A stretch of 64,000 nt of DNA from Rhizomys pruinosus (GCA_009823505.1 VZQC01007982.1:4714673-4778672), one strand, 5' to 3'; counted from the first letter of the stretch, positions 45,338 to 56,559 are shown. Numbers and translations are program-made. The notes: a model not told the origin generated them from the letters alone.

Positions 45338-45565
45338 ATGTATATATAAAATAATTTATGTATATGAGCATATTGTTTGCATGTATGTAAGTGCATCATG
45401 CATCTGTGTTGTGCAATGCCCACAGAGGTTAGAAGAGAGTGTCAGATTCACCTAGAACTGAAGTTACAGATGGTTGTTTGCTACCGTGTGGGTTCTGAGA
45501 ACTGAACCCGGGTCCTCTGCAAGAGCAGCCAATGCTATGACTAGCTGAACCATCTCTCCAGTCCC
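45338..45565 (-). mobile_element. Older B2 SINE, antisense
   Basis: Reversed body and head ending GAACCATCTCTCCAGTCCC, with a small insertion near GCTATGACTAGCTGAAC. Confidence 0.88.
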
Positions 45566-45584
45566 ATAGATACTCTTTTTACAT

Positions 45585-46380
45585 ATATTTTTATTGAGAT
45601 TTTTGTTCATTTCATATAACAGATCTTATTCAAATCCCCATAGTGCCCCCCACTGGATTTTATGAATTCTTGTCATGTATGTTAAGACCTGTCCAGCCAA
45701 GCATTTGTGCCCAGATGATGTCCCTCAGTGCAAGTTCATCCACTGGAGTCTGGTCAGCCTGTCTAAAATCACTCTCCCTTACCCCACAGTAATCGGTTGC
45801 CAATAGTTCCTCTGCTAAGGTTGGGGCCTGCTGCCCATTTCCCCAGTTCTATGCTGGGTTTTTGTCTGAGTCACCGTGGATTCTATGTGTGCTATTAGTA
45901 TTGTTGTAAGTCCATATGAGAAAGTTCCCAGAGGCTTGAAAGCCTCTGTTTCCGTATGTTCATGCACCAGCCCTGGCTCTTATGATCTTTCCACCCCTGT
46001 CTGCAATGGTCCCTGAGCCATAGATGGGTGAGGTTTACTACAGGAGTCCTATCCAGAGACATACACTCTGCAGGCTCTTCTCTAAAACTTAGCCATTTGT
46101 AGCCTTCTGTGTGCGTCACATTCTGTTGTATGGGGAAGCTTTGCTGGTGAAAATTGAAGGATGCATCTGTGTTCTCTCTAGCCTCTGTTCCACTATGTTC
46201 CATTAGCCTTAGATACAGAGGTTCCATTGTAGATGTGTCACTTAGGGCCGGGCATCTCTGAGACATATATTCTCTGTGTGTGACCAGTTATGGAACTTTG
46301 TAACAGTGTCTATCTGTTGCAAAAAGAAGCTTCTTTGATGAGTGGTATACAGTATTCTTATCTGTAAATATTTGGATCCA
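45585..46380 (-). mobile_element. L1/HAL1-like 3' fragment, antisense
   Basis: T-rich start (TTTTTATTGAGATTTTTGTT), GTTAAGACCTGTCC, CAAGTTCATCCACTGGAGTC, TGGTCCCTGAGCCATAG, AAAAAGAAGCTTCTTTGATGAG. Colinear with the copies at 19966 and 42117. A 123-codon minus frame inside has no domain. Confidence 0.65.
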
Positions 46381-46499
46381 TATTTAGAATACAGTAAGAA
46401 ATTTCATTTTATAGACCTTAATTCTTAATTGCATATCCCAGCCTCAAACCTTTGTTAGTTGATGGGCTAGCCTTTATTCTCTTAATTTAGCAAAGTATG

Positions 46500-46608
46500 G
46501 TTGTGGAACACAGAAGTTTGGCCATTTGTCCAAGGTCAAAACACCACTAAGCAGACTTAGTAGGGGTAGGGGGGGTGTGTGTGTGTGTGTGCGTGCGCGC
46601 GCGCGCGC

Positions 46609-46646
<38 letters not shown>

Positions 46647-46805
46647 CAATAATACTCAAAGAAGTGGCTATGAAATTGAAAGGGAGTTGGGAGAGGTGAC
46701 GTGGAAGAGTTGGGCAGGGGCAAGGGGTAGAAATATTGTAAATACAATCCTCATATAAAATTCTCAAAAAATTAAAAATCAGTGACAAAATCTTGACTAA
46801 ATCTG
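46500..46805 (+). mobile_element. L1 3'-end-like fragment, sense
   Basis: A purine-rich stretch (GGGAGTTGGGAGAGGTGACG, GGGGCAAGGGG) is followed by TATAAAATTCTCAAAAAATTAAAAATC, typical of an L1 3' terminus. The TG/CG repeat lies inside. Confidence 0.5.
46575..46644. repeat. (TG)n(CG)n(TG)n alternating purine-pyrimidine repeat
   Basis: GT repeats lead into GCGCGCGCGCGCGCG and back to GT repeats. About 39 bases alternate without interruption, which strongly favours left-handed (Z) DNA. Confidence 0.97.
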
Positions 46806-48420
46806 TTTTCAGAATGCAGAAGGGAATGTTTGGAAAAACAACAGTCACCTGCTACAAGAGTGCTTCAGAGTCCAAGCCAGTGTTCCTGTTTCCACTAAAA
46901 AAAAAAAAACAACAAGCTATTATTTAGTGGTTCTCCAACATTACAGCACCAAGGTGAATACCAGGTTGTACCTGTAGCCTGAATGGCATCGAGTGCACTG
47001 ACGAAAGAATAATACTGTCAGTGTTTCCCCATCCTTCAGTAGTTGAAAACTGCAGCTTCCACCCAACCCCCTGGGACCTGTTTAGACACTAACTTTGTCA
47101 TATATTCAGAGAAGGTTCCTTCTGTTGTCTTAAATCCAATAGTATCATTTTTATTAAGTATTATAAATTATGCAATAAAAATGTAAAAGATCTTCCTGCT
47201 TGGATGAAGAACAGGAATGTGTCAGGTGTAGGTCCCTAAGGTACAGTGTTGCTTATTATTAGCAGTTAATTCTGGGCACTAACATCTTTAAACTCTGGTT
47301 GTTGAATTCTGAGTGGATTTGACTGAGTTCTTTCCTAACAACTTAATTCAATTTTTATGAAAGGAAGAATAATGGAGACCTTTCTGTAAGACTGATGAAA
47401 AACCTAAGTGCCTTCATAGAAACCAAGACTATCTGATCCGATTCCTGAGAAAAGAAAAAAATCCTGTAAATGTCAGAAAGATGTTACATGCTGGAAAACC
47501 CCTTTGGTCAAATTCATCTAAAGAAAGTACTATTTGTAGGTGACTTTTTTAGCAAGTCTGTCAAAAGCTTCTTCTGCAGATAAAAATTCAATAACCTTTC
47601 ACTGTGAACGTGCCACAATTATCACTCATTTAAAAACAGTCTGTCTAATAGAGTATTTTATCAAGCCGGACAGTCTCTGCATTGTTCATTATTTAGTGTT
47701 TGCTAAGCTGATGGCTCTTCGACTGCACTTTCCTTATCTCTGCTTCTTCAGAATTGGATTTTATATTTCCAAACCAGCCAGATATGACAAGTCATTTTCT
47801 TCCCTCTTGTCTTTTAAGAAACGCAAACTTGATTTCTTATTTTTTTTCAACAATCACCACTTAAAGATTAAAGGTATTGGAAATGTCTGTATTAACCAGT
47901 GTTGGAACATGTGGTGGACTATTGCATTTTAATTGCAGTTGGGGTCTTCACCTCTTCTTTTCCATTCTTTTTATGTTCCAGTATATGCATATTCTGTATC
48001 TCTTTGGACCCCCACAGCCCTCCCCTTCTGCTAAACTACACAGTGTAGAGCAGACAAAGATGAGGTGTTATGAGGCCTGATGTGGTTAGAAGACAAGGCA
48101 AGGAAAGTATTATCAGAATTATTATATTATAGAACCTCAGTGTGGCAGTGATAAGCAGTGTAAGTGGATCTCTCTGTAAACACAGACTGTCTCTATATGA
48201 GAAATTCCCTGAAAGGAAAATGATAAAGTCATTAGCCTGACACGTGGCAGGGAGATGCCAGTTCAAACAGTATCTCATTCTATCTGTAGTTCATTATTGA
48301 GAATTTTAACTGTTTTTGTCCTGGAAAGTTATACTATCTGTGGTTCTGAAAGTACTGCTTTTAAAAGAAACATATACTTCACCTAAGAGCTTCGAGCCCC
48401 ATCTAGAACATATACTTTTA
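46806..48420. other. Unique intronic sequence (1.6 kb)
   Basis: No recognised transposon. 47300-47880 is non-repetitive and lacks insertions. The 130-codon frame at 47540-47932 has no domain or coding-like composition. Possible conserved element, untested. Confidence 0.45.
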
Positions 48421-48454
48421 GGTATTTATCTGTTTTTTTCCTTTGTTTTGTTTT

Positions 48455-48495
48455 CTCTGCCTTCCAAGTGCTGGACTTAAAGGCGTGCACCACAC
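48455..48495 (-). mobile_element. B1 SINE fragment, antisense
   Basis: Only TCTGCCTTCCAAGTGCTGGACTTAAAGGCGTGCACCACACC remains, the 5' end of a reversed B1. Confidence 0.8.
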
Positions 48496-48780
48496 CTTTA
48501 TCTTTCACTCAGAGTTTGTCCTGTGCTCTTTCTAGCTGAGACTGTATCAGTCTCTAGTGAGAATCCCTGGGTAATATAAATGAGGAACCCGGGCAGTGGG
48601 TCAGAATGAAACAGCCATGTCTTCCTCCACAGGAAGATCTCTCCTAGGCCTGCTAGTAACCTCTTTGTTCTTTTCAAGAGAGTCACATTTTTTACTGAAA
48701 TGATAGAGCTTAATTAAAAAGTTAGATGACTATGTAATTTTCTCAGTAGTGATATCAGAATACTAAAGAAAGACCTATCT

Positions 48781-48939
48781 GCTGGGCATGGTGGCGCAAG
48801 CCTTTAATCCCAGCACTCCAGAGCCATAGGCAGGTGGATCTCTCTGAGTTCAAGGCCAGCCTGGTCTACATAGTGAGTTTCAGGACAACCAGGGCTACAG
48901 GGAGAGCCTGTCTCAAAAAGACCGGAAAAAAAAAAAAAA
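48781..48939 (+). mobile_element. B1 SINE
   Basis: Full B1 with A tail at 48926-48939. Confidence 0.93.
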
Positions 48940-50398
48940 GTCCTATGAAAGGAAGAAAATCTCACCAAGATTGAAATTTCAAGATCTATGGATTATTTTA
49001 TAAGCAAAATAAAAAAAAATGACTTTGAAATGACTGATAATAAATAAGAGCCTTTAGCAATGGCTTTATAAGAAAAATATTTGCTCAAACTATGCCCAGA
49101 GACAGGAGATGCTTAAAACTTCCGTCATGTCTGCTTCTTAGTGCAAGTACAGCTGAGCTCCTCAGATCATTTGTTTTAAGGTACCACCAGCCCAATTAAC
49201 GCATTTGCTCACGCCAGCAACCATCTTCATTTTCACAGAAATCTTAGAAATGTGCTGGAGAAAGACCCCCACGAGAGTTTTGCATATGCTGCTGTATCTG
49301 CCTCTCTGGAAAGCAGAGCATGGGTCACCCACAGACAGATGGCTGCCACAAGCACCGCCGGTGGCCAGAAACCCTTCCCACCTGCTCTCATTTGCACCAA
49401 GCAAGTGGGAAGAGTGCTTTTCTTAAACGCCGTGCCCAGATTTTTCTTCTCTTGACCCAGCCCTACCCATGGAATATTGAAGTCAACACCTAATCTATCC
49501 TCACCTTCCTGACTTACATTCCTCAGTACCAGCTTAGCTCAATAGCAGAGATCGACAAAGGTACTTAACATTGCTGAAGGTGTCATCTATATTGTAAAAC
49601 CTCTTAGGATTGCTTGGAAAAGCAAATCAACTAATGTATGCACAACACCTGTTACAGTGCCTAGCAAACACTGGACTCAATGAATGATAGTGTCTGTCTT
49701 CTTCTTGTTAAAGCTCTTTTCCTCTCTGTTAGCCCTCCTGAGATTATTTTGGTTCTGACTTTTCCGTTTTACTGTCGGTGTTTGCCCACAGTGGTGCTCA
49801 ATGAGAAATGCCCTGGTCTATATCCTGTTTATTTTCTCTCTCCTATCCTCCCTGTTGATGGCTGAGCCATTCTGCTTACTAACTTAACTTCACCATCAAG
49901 AGATCTTTGATGTATTGCATTTGAAATTAGATTTTTAAACTCTTTACTTTCCAAAATCCATGTGGCCATGGAATTTAGGCACTGAGAGGAGGTTACATTT
50001 ACCCCTAACCACAAGTGAAGCTTAAGGTTAAACTCCCAGCTCTCATGGAATAACTTTCTTTGTAAACTTTGACTTGAATGTATTAAACCATGTGTAAATG
50101 AAGATGCTGTATTATCTGTAGCAACAATACTGACAGTCTATTTCCAGAGCCCCTAGTTGCTCTAGAGTTCTGAGCCATCTTACAGCAAGGGATGTTGTCT
50201 CTATTAAAGTAGGCTTGTAGAATAAATCTAGCTAAAGCAAACCCACACTTCAAGTGGGCCTAGCTCACAAGAATGAGAGATGATGCAACTAGCTACCTAC
50301 CCCTTCTCTGCTGCCTGTGGGGTCATAGAACACCTGAGAACGTTCCAAGAGTTCAAATCCTGCTTTGCTTATATGAATCTTGCTTGGGAATGGAGTTT
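48940..50398. other. Unique intronic sequence (1.5 kb)
   Basis: No recognised transposon. 49190-49450 is GC-richer than its surroundings and open in two forward frames, but no splice-phase-compatible Sec8 peptide is encoded. Confidence 0.45.
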
Positions 50399-50756
50399 GG
50401 TATTCTTCGTTACTATTTCAACCATCTTAAGATGCACAGTTCAGTGGCATTAAGTACATTCCAAAAGTGTTGTGCAGACATCACAATTGTCCATTTGCAG
50501 AACTGTTCTCACTTTTGCAAACTGAAAACTATGTATCTGTTAAATTATTCCTCATTCCTTCTTTTTCTCTCAGCCCCTGACAATGAACATGTTATTTTCT
50601 GACTCTGGGAATTTAACTAGTTGGTACTCTCTGCAAGTGGAATTATCCAGTACTTTTCCTTCTGTGACTGGCTTATTTCATTTTGCACAGTGCTTCAAGA
50701 TTCATTCATGTGTGTCATAAGTCAGAATATCTTTGTGTTAAGGCTCTATAATATTA

Positions 50757-50966
50757 TTTTTATTTTATGTGTTTGAGTATATTGCCTGAATGTGTTTAAG
50801 TGCACCTATGACATGCAGTGCCCACACAGATCAGAAAAAGACATCCAATTCCCCCAGAACTAGAGGTATGAGCAGTTCTCAGCCACCATGTGGGTGCTGG
50901 GAATTAAACCCCAGTCCTCTGCAAGAGCAGCCAGTGCCCTTAACCACTAACCCATCTCTCCAGCCC
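50757..50966 (-). mobile_element. Older B2 SINE inside L1, antisense
   Basis: Reversed B2 ending CCCATCTCTCCAGCCCC. Diverged and without the 17-bp duplication. Confidence 0.88.
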
Positions 50967-50983
50967 CCAGTTCTATTATATAG

Positions 50984-51392
50984 TGTGCTGGATAGCTTTA
51001 ATGTCAACTTGACACACCTGGGCTGAGGGAGCCTCAATTGGGGGAGTGCCTCCATTGGACTGGCCTGTGGCCACATCTGTGGAGTATTGTCTTGATTGTT
51101 GAGCAATGTGGGAGGGTCCAGCCCACTATGGGTGGTGCCACCCCTGGGCAGGTTGTTGTGTACTGTATAAGAAAGCAGGCTGAGCGTGGGCCAGGGGAGC
51201 AAGCAGTAAGAAGCATTCCTCAATTGCCTGTGCTTCAGCTCCTACCTCCAGGTTTCTGCCCTGAGTTCCTACCTTGGGCCCCCTGAGTGATGCACTGTGA
51301 CCCAGGAGATGTAAAATGAATAAACCCTTTCTTTCCCAAGTTGGTATTGGTCACAGTAGTTTGTCACAGCAATGGAAAAGTAAACTAGAACA
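50984..51392 (+). mobile_element. Solo LTR, sense, same family as 26719-27123
   Basis: 409 bp, TGTGCTGGATAGC...CTAGAACA. Contains a polyadenylation-type GAATAAACCCTTTC near the end. TATAG and TGTAG flank it (one change). It interrupts the L1 at 50400-51580. Confidence 0.8.
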
Positions 51393-51580
51393 TGTAGGTA
51401 TACCACCTTTGTTTTTCCATGTTCATCCATGAATCAACACTTAGGTTATTTAAACCTTTGGCTATTGACGGTGCTGCTATGAGTATATAAATACCTAAGT
51501 TTCTGCTTTGAATTCTTTGGGGTATATGTACAGAAGCAGAACTATAGAAATTCTAGATCAGATGTACTTTGTTTTTATAC

Positions 51581-51910
51581 TTACTACTTCCTAGTTCCCT
51601 GATTGCTTGATGTCTTCTGAAGAAAGGCTCCTTTTTTTCTCATACATGATAACAACTGTAATGATATTCCCAGATCTGTGTATCTCCTGCAATCTTCCTG
51701 ACCTGTAGTCTGTAAGGACTGATGGAATTGACATAAGCCCACAGTTTACTAACTGTCGGGCAATGTAAGCCATAAAACCACTCAAGATTCAAGCAACACA
51801 GAAAAGACTATTTTCTAGTAGGAAAAACTTCAAAGAATTATGACTCTATATATTCTAATCATAAATCATTTCTAAGGAGCAAATATAGAAAAATATATAT
51901 ATTGAGATTT
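51581..51910. other. Unique intronic sequence
   Basis: AT-rich; no recognised feature. Confidence 0.4.
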
Positions 51911-51919
51911 ATCTCTATT

Positions 51920-52138
51920 TTTTTAATTTTATTTTCTTTATGTGTATGAAAGTACTGTCTGCATGTAGGTTCATGCACCCATGTCATGCAATGCCTTGGA
52001 GGTCAGAAAAGAGTTTCAGATTCCCCTGGAACTGGAGTTAAAGATGGTTCTCAGCCGCCATGTGGGTGCTGGGGATCAAACCCGGATCCTCTGCAAGAGC
52101 AGTCTGTGCTCTGAACTGCTAGGCCATCTCTCCATCCC
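51920..52138 (-). mobile_element. B2 SINE, antisense
   Basis: Reversed B2 without the 17-bp duplication. TATCTCTATT flanks it near 51910 and 52140. Confidence 0.92.
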
Positions 52139-52156
52139 CTATCTCTATTATTTTTA

Positions 52157-52158
<2 letters not shown>

Positions 52159-52192
<34 letters not shown>

Positions 52193-52214
52193 TGTGTGTG
52201 TTTGTGTGTATGTG
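52159..52214. repeat. (TG)n microsatellite
   Basis: TG repeats with two TTTG interruptions. Confidence 0.97.
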
Positions 52215-52615
52215 GCATGGGAATACTCGCGCCTACAGAGGCCAGGGGCTTTGGATCCCTCTGGAGCTGACTTACAGGCAGTTGTGCTGGGAACTAAATT
52301 TGGGTCTACTACAAGAGCAGTATGCTTTCTTTTTTTTTTTTTTTAATTTATTTATTTCTGTATGTGCATGAATGTACTGTCTGCATGCAAGTTAGTGTAC
52401 CTGTGTCGTGCAACGCCGCGGAGGTCATAAGAGGGTCTCGGATTCCCCTGGAACTGGAGTTCTCCTGGAATCGGAGCCTCAGACGGTTCTCAGCCGCCAT
52501 GTGGGTGCTGGGGATCGAACCCGGGTCCTCTGTAAGAGCGGTCGGCCCTCTTAACCGCTAGGCCATATCTCCAGCCCCAGCAGTATGCTTTCTTAACCAG
52601 AGCCATCTCTTTAAC
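52215..52615 (-). mobile_element. Old B2/B3-type SINE split by a young B2, antisense
   Basis: Old reversed SINE body at 52215-52315, resumed at 52595-52615 (AACCAGAGCCATCTCTTTAAC). The young B2 sits between. Confidence 0.65.
52332..52578 (-). mobile_element. Young B2 SINE (17-bp duplication type), antisense
   Basis: CpG-rich, internal duplication at 52448-52480. Perfect 16-bp target duplication AGCAGTATGCTTTCTT at 52316-52331 and 52579-52594. Confidence 0.96.
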
Positions 52616-53413
52616 CCCATATTTCTTATTTATTATTAATTACTTTAACCCACAAAGAATGTACTTTCTATCTATTACCTTATTTTTGAAAACTGCATTT
52701 TCTAGCTGATAGCACAAACCATTTTTTCCTCAATGTGAGGATTATGGAGACTAAAGTGAATAATTAAAACGATGCCTCATTTTGGTATTTCTCAATGGCA
52801 TACTGAAAATGATCTTTATAGTCCTGGTTTAGAGTTAAGTGTTTTCAGTAAAATATTTCCCTAAAGTCAAAATTTTTCTTCTGATCTTCACTAGAGATTA
52901 ATTTGCAACCTGTTTTATTGAAAGAATTTTCATACGGTTTTGTGTGTGTGTGTGCTTAGCTCTCTTATAGTTTTATTTTTAAAGGCAGGATAATTATATG
53001 TACTGCTAAATGTCTGAATGGCCCTGACAGATTTATGTACTGAATGCTAAAAGGCCAATAGTGGCATATATACTAGAAATTTTAAAATAAATATGCATTA
53101 ATTTAAAGCATCTATAACTTTTACATACTTAATTTTGAATAACCATACTCTTTAGTCTTTAATAAGTTCCTGGTAGAAAGCATAAATTAAACTAAATTAA
53201 CATTTTTTTCTTATATGGGTATGAAGAGTTGAAGATGTTCTGATTTTTTTAGATTAGGAGTCAAAATTCCTAAATGTTAATGAGGTGTATTCTGTATCTT
53301 CCATTTAGATGATTGATTATTCTGTGATTTCCTGTGTATACCAACCTTCTACTCAGCATCGTTTCTTGAGGTTTCACATTTATCATTTAACAATAAAAGT
53401 CTTTATCATCACT
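52616..53413. other. AT-rich intronic sequence
   Basis: Begins with ACTTTCTATCTATTACCTTA...AAACTGCATTTTCT (52666-52702), which also occurs at 9290-9331, so this edge is shared repeat sequence, probably L1-related. The rest is unassigned. Confidence 0.45.
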
Positions 53414-53560
53414 GGGCGTGGTGGCCCACGCCTTTAATCCTAGCACTTGGGAGGCAGAGCCAGGCGGATCTTTGTGAGTTCAAGGCCAGCCTGGTCTACA
53501 TAGCGAATTCCAGGACAGCCAGAGCTACAGGGAGACCCTGTCTCAAAAAGACCAAAAAAA
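53414..53560 (+). mobile_element. B1 SINE whose tail hosts a B2
   Basis: Full B1 ending in AAAAAGACCAAAAAAA. Confidence 0.93.
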
Positions 53561-53803
53561 AGGGGGCTGGAGAGATGGCCTAGCGGTTAAGAGAGCCGAC
53601 CGCTCTTACAGAGGACCCAGGTTTGATCCCCAGCACCCACATGGCGGCCGAGAGCCATCTGAAACTCCAATTCCAGGAGAACTCCAGTTCCAGGGGAATC
53701 CGAGACCCTCTTCTGACCTCTGCGGCATTGCACAACACGGGTGCACAGACCTGCATGCAGACAGTACATTGATACTCATACAGAAATAAATAAAAAATTT
53801 TTT
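53561..53803 (+). mobile_element. Young B2 SINE (17-bp duplication type) inserted in a B1 tail
   Basis: Internal duplication at 53664-53700. The B1 tail AAAAAGACCAAAAAAA is duplicated at 53545-53560 and about 53804-53819. Confidence 0.95.
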
Positions 53804-53820
53804 AAAAAGACCAAAAAAAA

Positions 53821-54468
53821 TTTTATTATTAAGAGCTTTTATTAACTTCAGCAGAACTATTTGAAATTTCTGATTGAGAAGTCCATCTAACTAGTATCTT
53901 TGGAAAGCCTAGGAAATTAGACTAGCAAAACATCACTATTCAGCCTGGATTCATGAGGAATCAGTTACCCATGTTGCAATCCACTCAGTTTCCTATTTTT
54001 CACATGAAAGTAAACATGTGAGTTACCTACCAAACCAGCCACTGCTGCCAGATCAGTTCCAACTAATATTCCTTTTCCTCACCAGTGCTTTGCATTGACT
54101 TAGACGGTAAACCAAAAGTACTAGGCTGCAGTCCCAGCCAGCCTGAGTATGCTATGTGGGGCCTGGCCACATTTGTAATGACCTAGGTGTTCACAGGGTC
54201 AATGTGATTGTCCCTATCTGCAATAAAAGGGTAGCAAGTACTCAGCAAATGTTTCCTCAATCTGAGTTCAGTTAACAAAACGATTCCAGAGAAGGCCTTT
54301 ATCTGGTATCTTACCTTGCTTCTATTTGCAAAATTGGCTTCAAAATCAAATGAACCTTTTTCTGATTTTTGCAAAACTACTTCTACTTTTCCCCCTTCAC
54401 ATTTGGAGACTAATAGTAACAGCTACAGCAGGAAGGTTCTTTTCCAGTTATCCATTTATCTCTGTTAA
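53821..54468. other. Unique intronic sequence
   Basis: No recognised repeat or exon. Confidence 0.4.
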
Positions 54469-54480
54469 GAATTTCTCCCT

Positions 54481-54691
54481 GGGCTGGAGAGACGGCTCAG
54501 CAGTTAAGAGGGCCAACTGATCTTGCAGAGGACCTGGATTCGATTCCCAGCACCCACATTGTGGCTAAGAACCGTCTCTAACTCCAGTTCCAGGGGAATC
54601 TGACGCCCTCTTCTGACCTCCATGGCATTGCATGACATAAGTGCACCAACCTACATGCACACAGTACATTCATACACATAAGAAAAAAAAA
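54481..54691 (+). mobile_element. B2 SINE
   Basis: AATTTCTCCC is duplicated at 54470-54479 and 54692-54701. No 17-bp internal duplication. Confidence 0.94.
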
Positions 54692-54701
54692 AATTTCTCC
54701 C

Positions 54702-54995
54702 ACAGTACTTTAGTCATTTAGCTTCATTATTTGATGCAGTATATGTAATTATAAATCTACTTTATACTTTATGGATTTTATTTATTGAAAGTGTTCCCTC
54801 TTACCTCTCCTTTGACTTGTCTTTCCTTATACAGTTCTTTCTTCAGTTCCATCTTTGGCACCAATGCTCACTGACGTTCCAAGAGTTCTTTTTTTTTTTC
54901 CAAATTCAGGAACTATACAAACACTTGTTAAAAGTGTCTTTTGATGTCTCCCCCAATTCACTTAGCTGTGCCACTGCTTGTGTCAAAACCAGAAC
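54702..54995. other. Unique intronic sequence
   Basis: No recognised feature. Confidence 0.4.
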
Positions 54996-54999
54996 AGAG

Positions 55000-55215
55000 G
55001 GACTAGGGAGATGGCTCAGTGAGTAGAATGCTTGCTGTGCAAACACAGGGACCCAGATTCAATCCCAGCACCCACGTGAGAAACCAGGTGTGGGGGCACA
55101 AGCCTGTAGCCTCCCTGCGGCTTGCTGGCCATCCAGTCCAGCCAGTCAATGAGCTCTAGGTTCAGTAAGTGACCCTGTCTCAAAACACGAGGTGGGCTTT
55201 TGTCCATCTGCCTTC
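55000..55215 (+). mobile_element. RSINE1/B4-type SINE, 3' truncated
   Basis: Head GACTAGGGAGATGGCTCAGT, then GCTTGCTGTGCAAACACAGG, GGCTTGCTGGCCATCCAGTC, GTGACCCTGTCTCAAAACAC in RSINE1 order. Confidence 0.75.
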
Positions 55216-55244
55216 TAGAAGAGAAGACGAGGACATCTCCCCTA

Positions 55245-55247
<3 letters not shown>

Positions 55248-55283
<36 letters not shown>
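55248..55283 (+). repeat. (CTG)12 trinucleotide repeat
   Basis: Twelve perfect CTG units on the Exoc4 sense strand, deep in the intron. Confidence 0.98.
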
Positions 55284-55500
55284 ACGGCGTCCTTTGCTCA
55301 TAGCAGAGCCCAGCTTCTTCAGCATTTCAACATGGAATAGTGCTAGAGGCTGTCCCTCCCACACCAGATAGGGACTGCTGAGATATCCAGCTTCATGATC
55401 TGAGCAGCTCCCATGTTCTTAGCCTCTCCAGCATGCAGATGGCCATAGTTGCAGTAAACAGCCCACATCATGAAAGCCAGTCTAGTATATCTCAGTTCCT
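55284..55500 (-). mobile_element. Possible LTR-like remnant
   Basis: Phrases such as GGGACTGCTGAGATATCCAG and TTCTTAGCCTCTCCAGCATG recall a rodent LTR/long repeat, but no borders are visible. Weak call; orientation uncertain. Confidence 0.25.
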
Positions 55501-55563
55501 AGTTTAAAAATAAAAAAACATGGAGAGATTCAATAAAACGTTGGCAAAAAAAAAAAAAAAAGG

Positions 55564-55722
55564 GGAGAGCATGGTGGGACATGCCTTTAATCCCAGCACT
55601 CAGGAGGCAGAGGCAGGCAGATCTCTGTGAGTTCAAGGCCAGCCTGGTTACAGAGTGAGCTTCAGGACAGCTGGGACTACAGGGAGACCCTGTCTCAAAA
55701 AAATAAATAAAAATAAAAAACA
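55564..55722 (+). mobile_element. B1 SINE
   Basis: Inserted after an A run (55545-55560). Tail is AAATAAATAAAAATAAAAAA. Confidence 0.92.
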
Positions 55723-55794
55723 TAACTTGAAGAATAATTGATGTACATACCCAATATCAGTCTCTGCCCCCTGTGGCCTACATGTACATGTGTG

Positions 55795-55798
<4 letters not shown>

Positions 55799-55839
<41 letters not shown>
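55799..55839. repeat. (CA)n microsatellite
   Basis: About twenty CA units. Confidence 0.98.
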
Positions 55840-55841
<2 letters not shown>

Positions 55842-56084
55842 GAAACAGAGCCCTGGACATTTAGTCCCTAAAACTGATAGAATAGAAACTCCTTTTACTA
55901 AAGAAGATAGATCATGACTAAAACTAGACAATGTTCACAGTAATTACTTCATATGAATGAAGTACATAACTTGAAGCAAGAGACTAATGAGAGTCTGATC
56001 ATCCCCTGAAGAGGACAGTGCACCCCAAGACGCTCCTGCCAGTAGTAAGAGATCTGCCAGGAGAGGAGAAAGAGTCTTTTGGCG

Positions 56085-56231
56085 TGGTGGCGCATGCCTT
56101 TAATCCTAGCACTTGGGAGGCAGAGGCAGGTGGATCTCTGTGAGTTCAAGGCCAGCCTGGTCTATAGAGTGAGTTCCAGGACAGCTGGAGCTACAGGGAG
56201 ACCCTGTCTCAAAAAGTCCAAAAAAAAAAAA
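56085..56231 (+). mobile_element. B1 SINE, first of two in a row
   Basis: Starts GGCGTGGTGGCGCATGCC, ends AAAAAGTCC plus A tail. Confidence 0.93.
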
Positions 56232-56241
56232 GAAGTTGGAA

Positions 56242-56390
56242 GCTGGGCATGGTAGTACATGCCTTTAATCCCAGCAGAGGCAGGCGGATCTCTATGAGTT
56301 CAAGGCCAACCTGGTCTACAGAGTGAGTTCCTGGACAGCTGGAGCTATAGGGACACCCTGTCTCAAAAAGACCAAAAAAAAAAAAAAAAA
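56242..56390 (+). mobile_element. B1 SINE with small deletion, second of two
   Basis: AGCTGGGCATGGTAGTACAT start. Lacks ACTCGGGAG between CCCAGC and AGAGGCAGG. Confidence 0.92.
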
Positions 56391-56559
56391 TTAAACCAAA
56401 GGCCAGCTAGGGGAGGAAGAAGGCGACCAGCAGGAGTGAGCAGGAGTGAGGAAGGGAGGTGGGGAGGAGGGTTAACAAAAAGTTAAGTATGAAAGTGCCA
56501 TAACGAACCCAATAACTTTGTATGCTATTTAAACAAATAAGTTTTTGCATTCATTTATT

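Larger units (their letters stand above)
50400..51580 (-). mobile_element. Old L1 (L1M-type) remnant, antisense, split by B2 and LTR
   Basis: Antisense L1 pieces at 50400-50755 (GACTGGCTTATTTCATTTTG) and 51393-51580 (ATGTTCATCCATGAATCAAC, TTGGGGTATATGTACAGAAG) are colinear. They are separated by a B2 and a solo LTR. Confidence 0.75.

Noticed and set aside
47540..47932. 130-codon plus-strand frame
   Set aside because: AT-rich, no domain, no acceptor/donor pair in a phase compatible with Exoc4.
49190..49450. Possible alternative exon (two overlapping forward frames, moderate GC)
   Set aside because: No splice-phase evidence and no recognised peptide; open frames of this length occur by chance.
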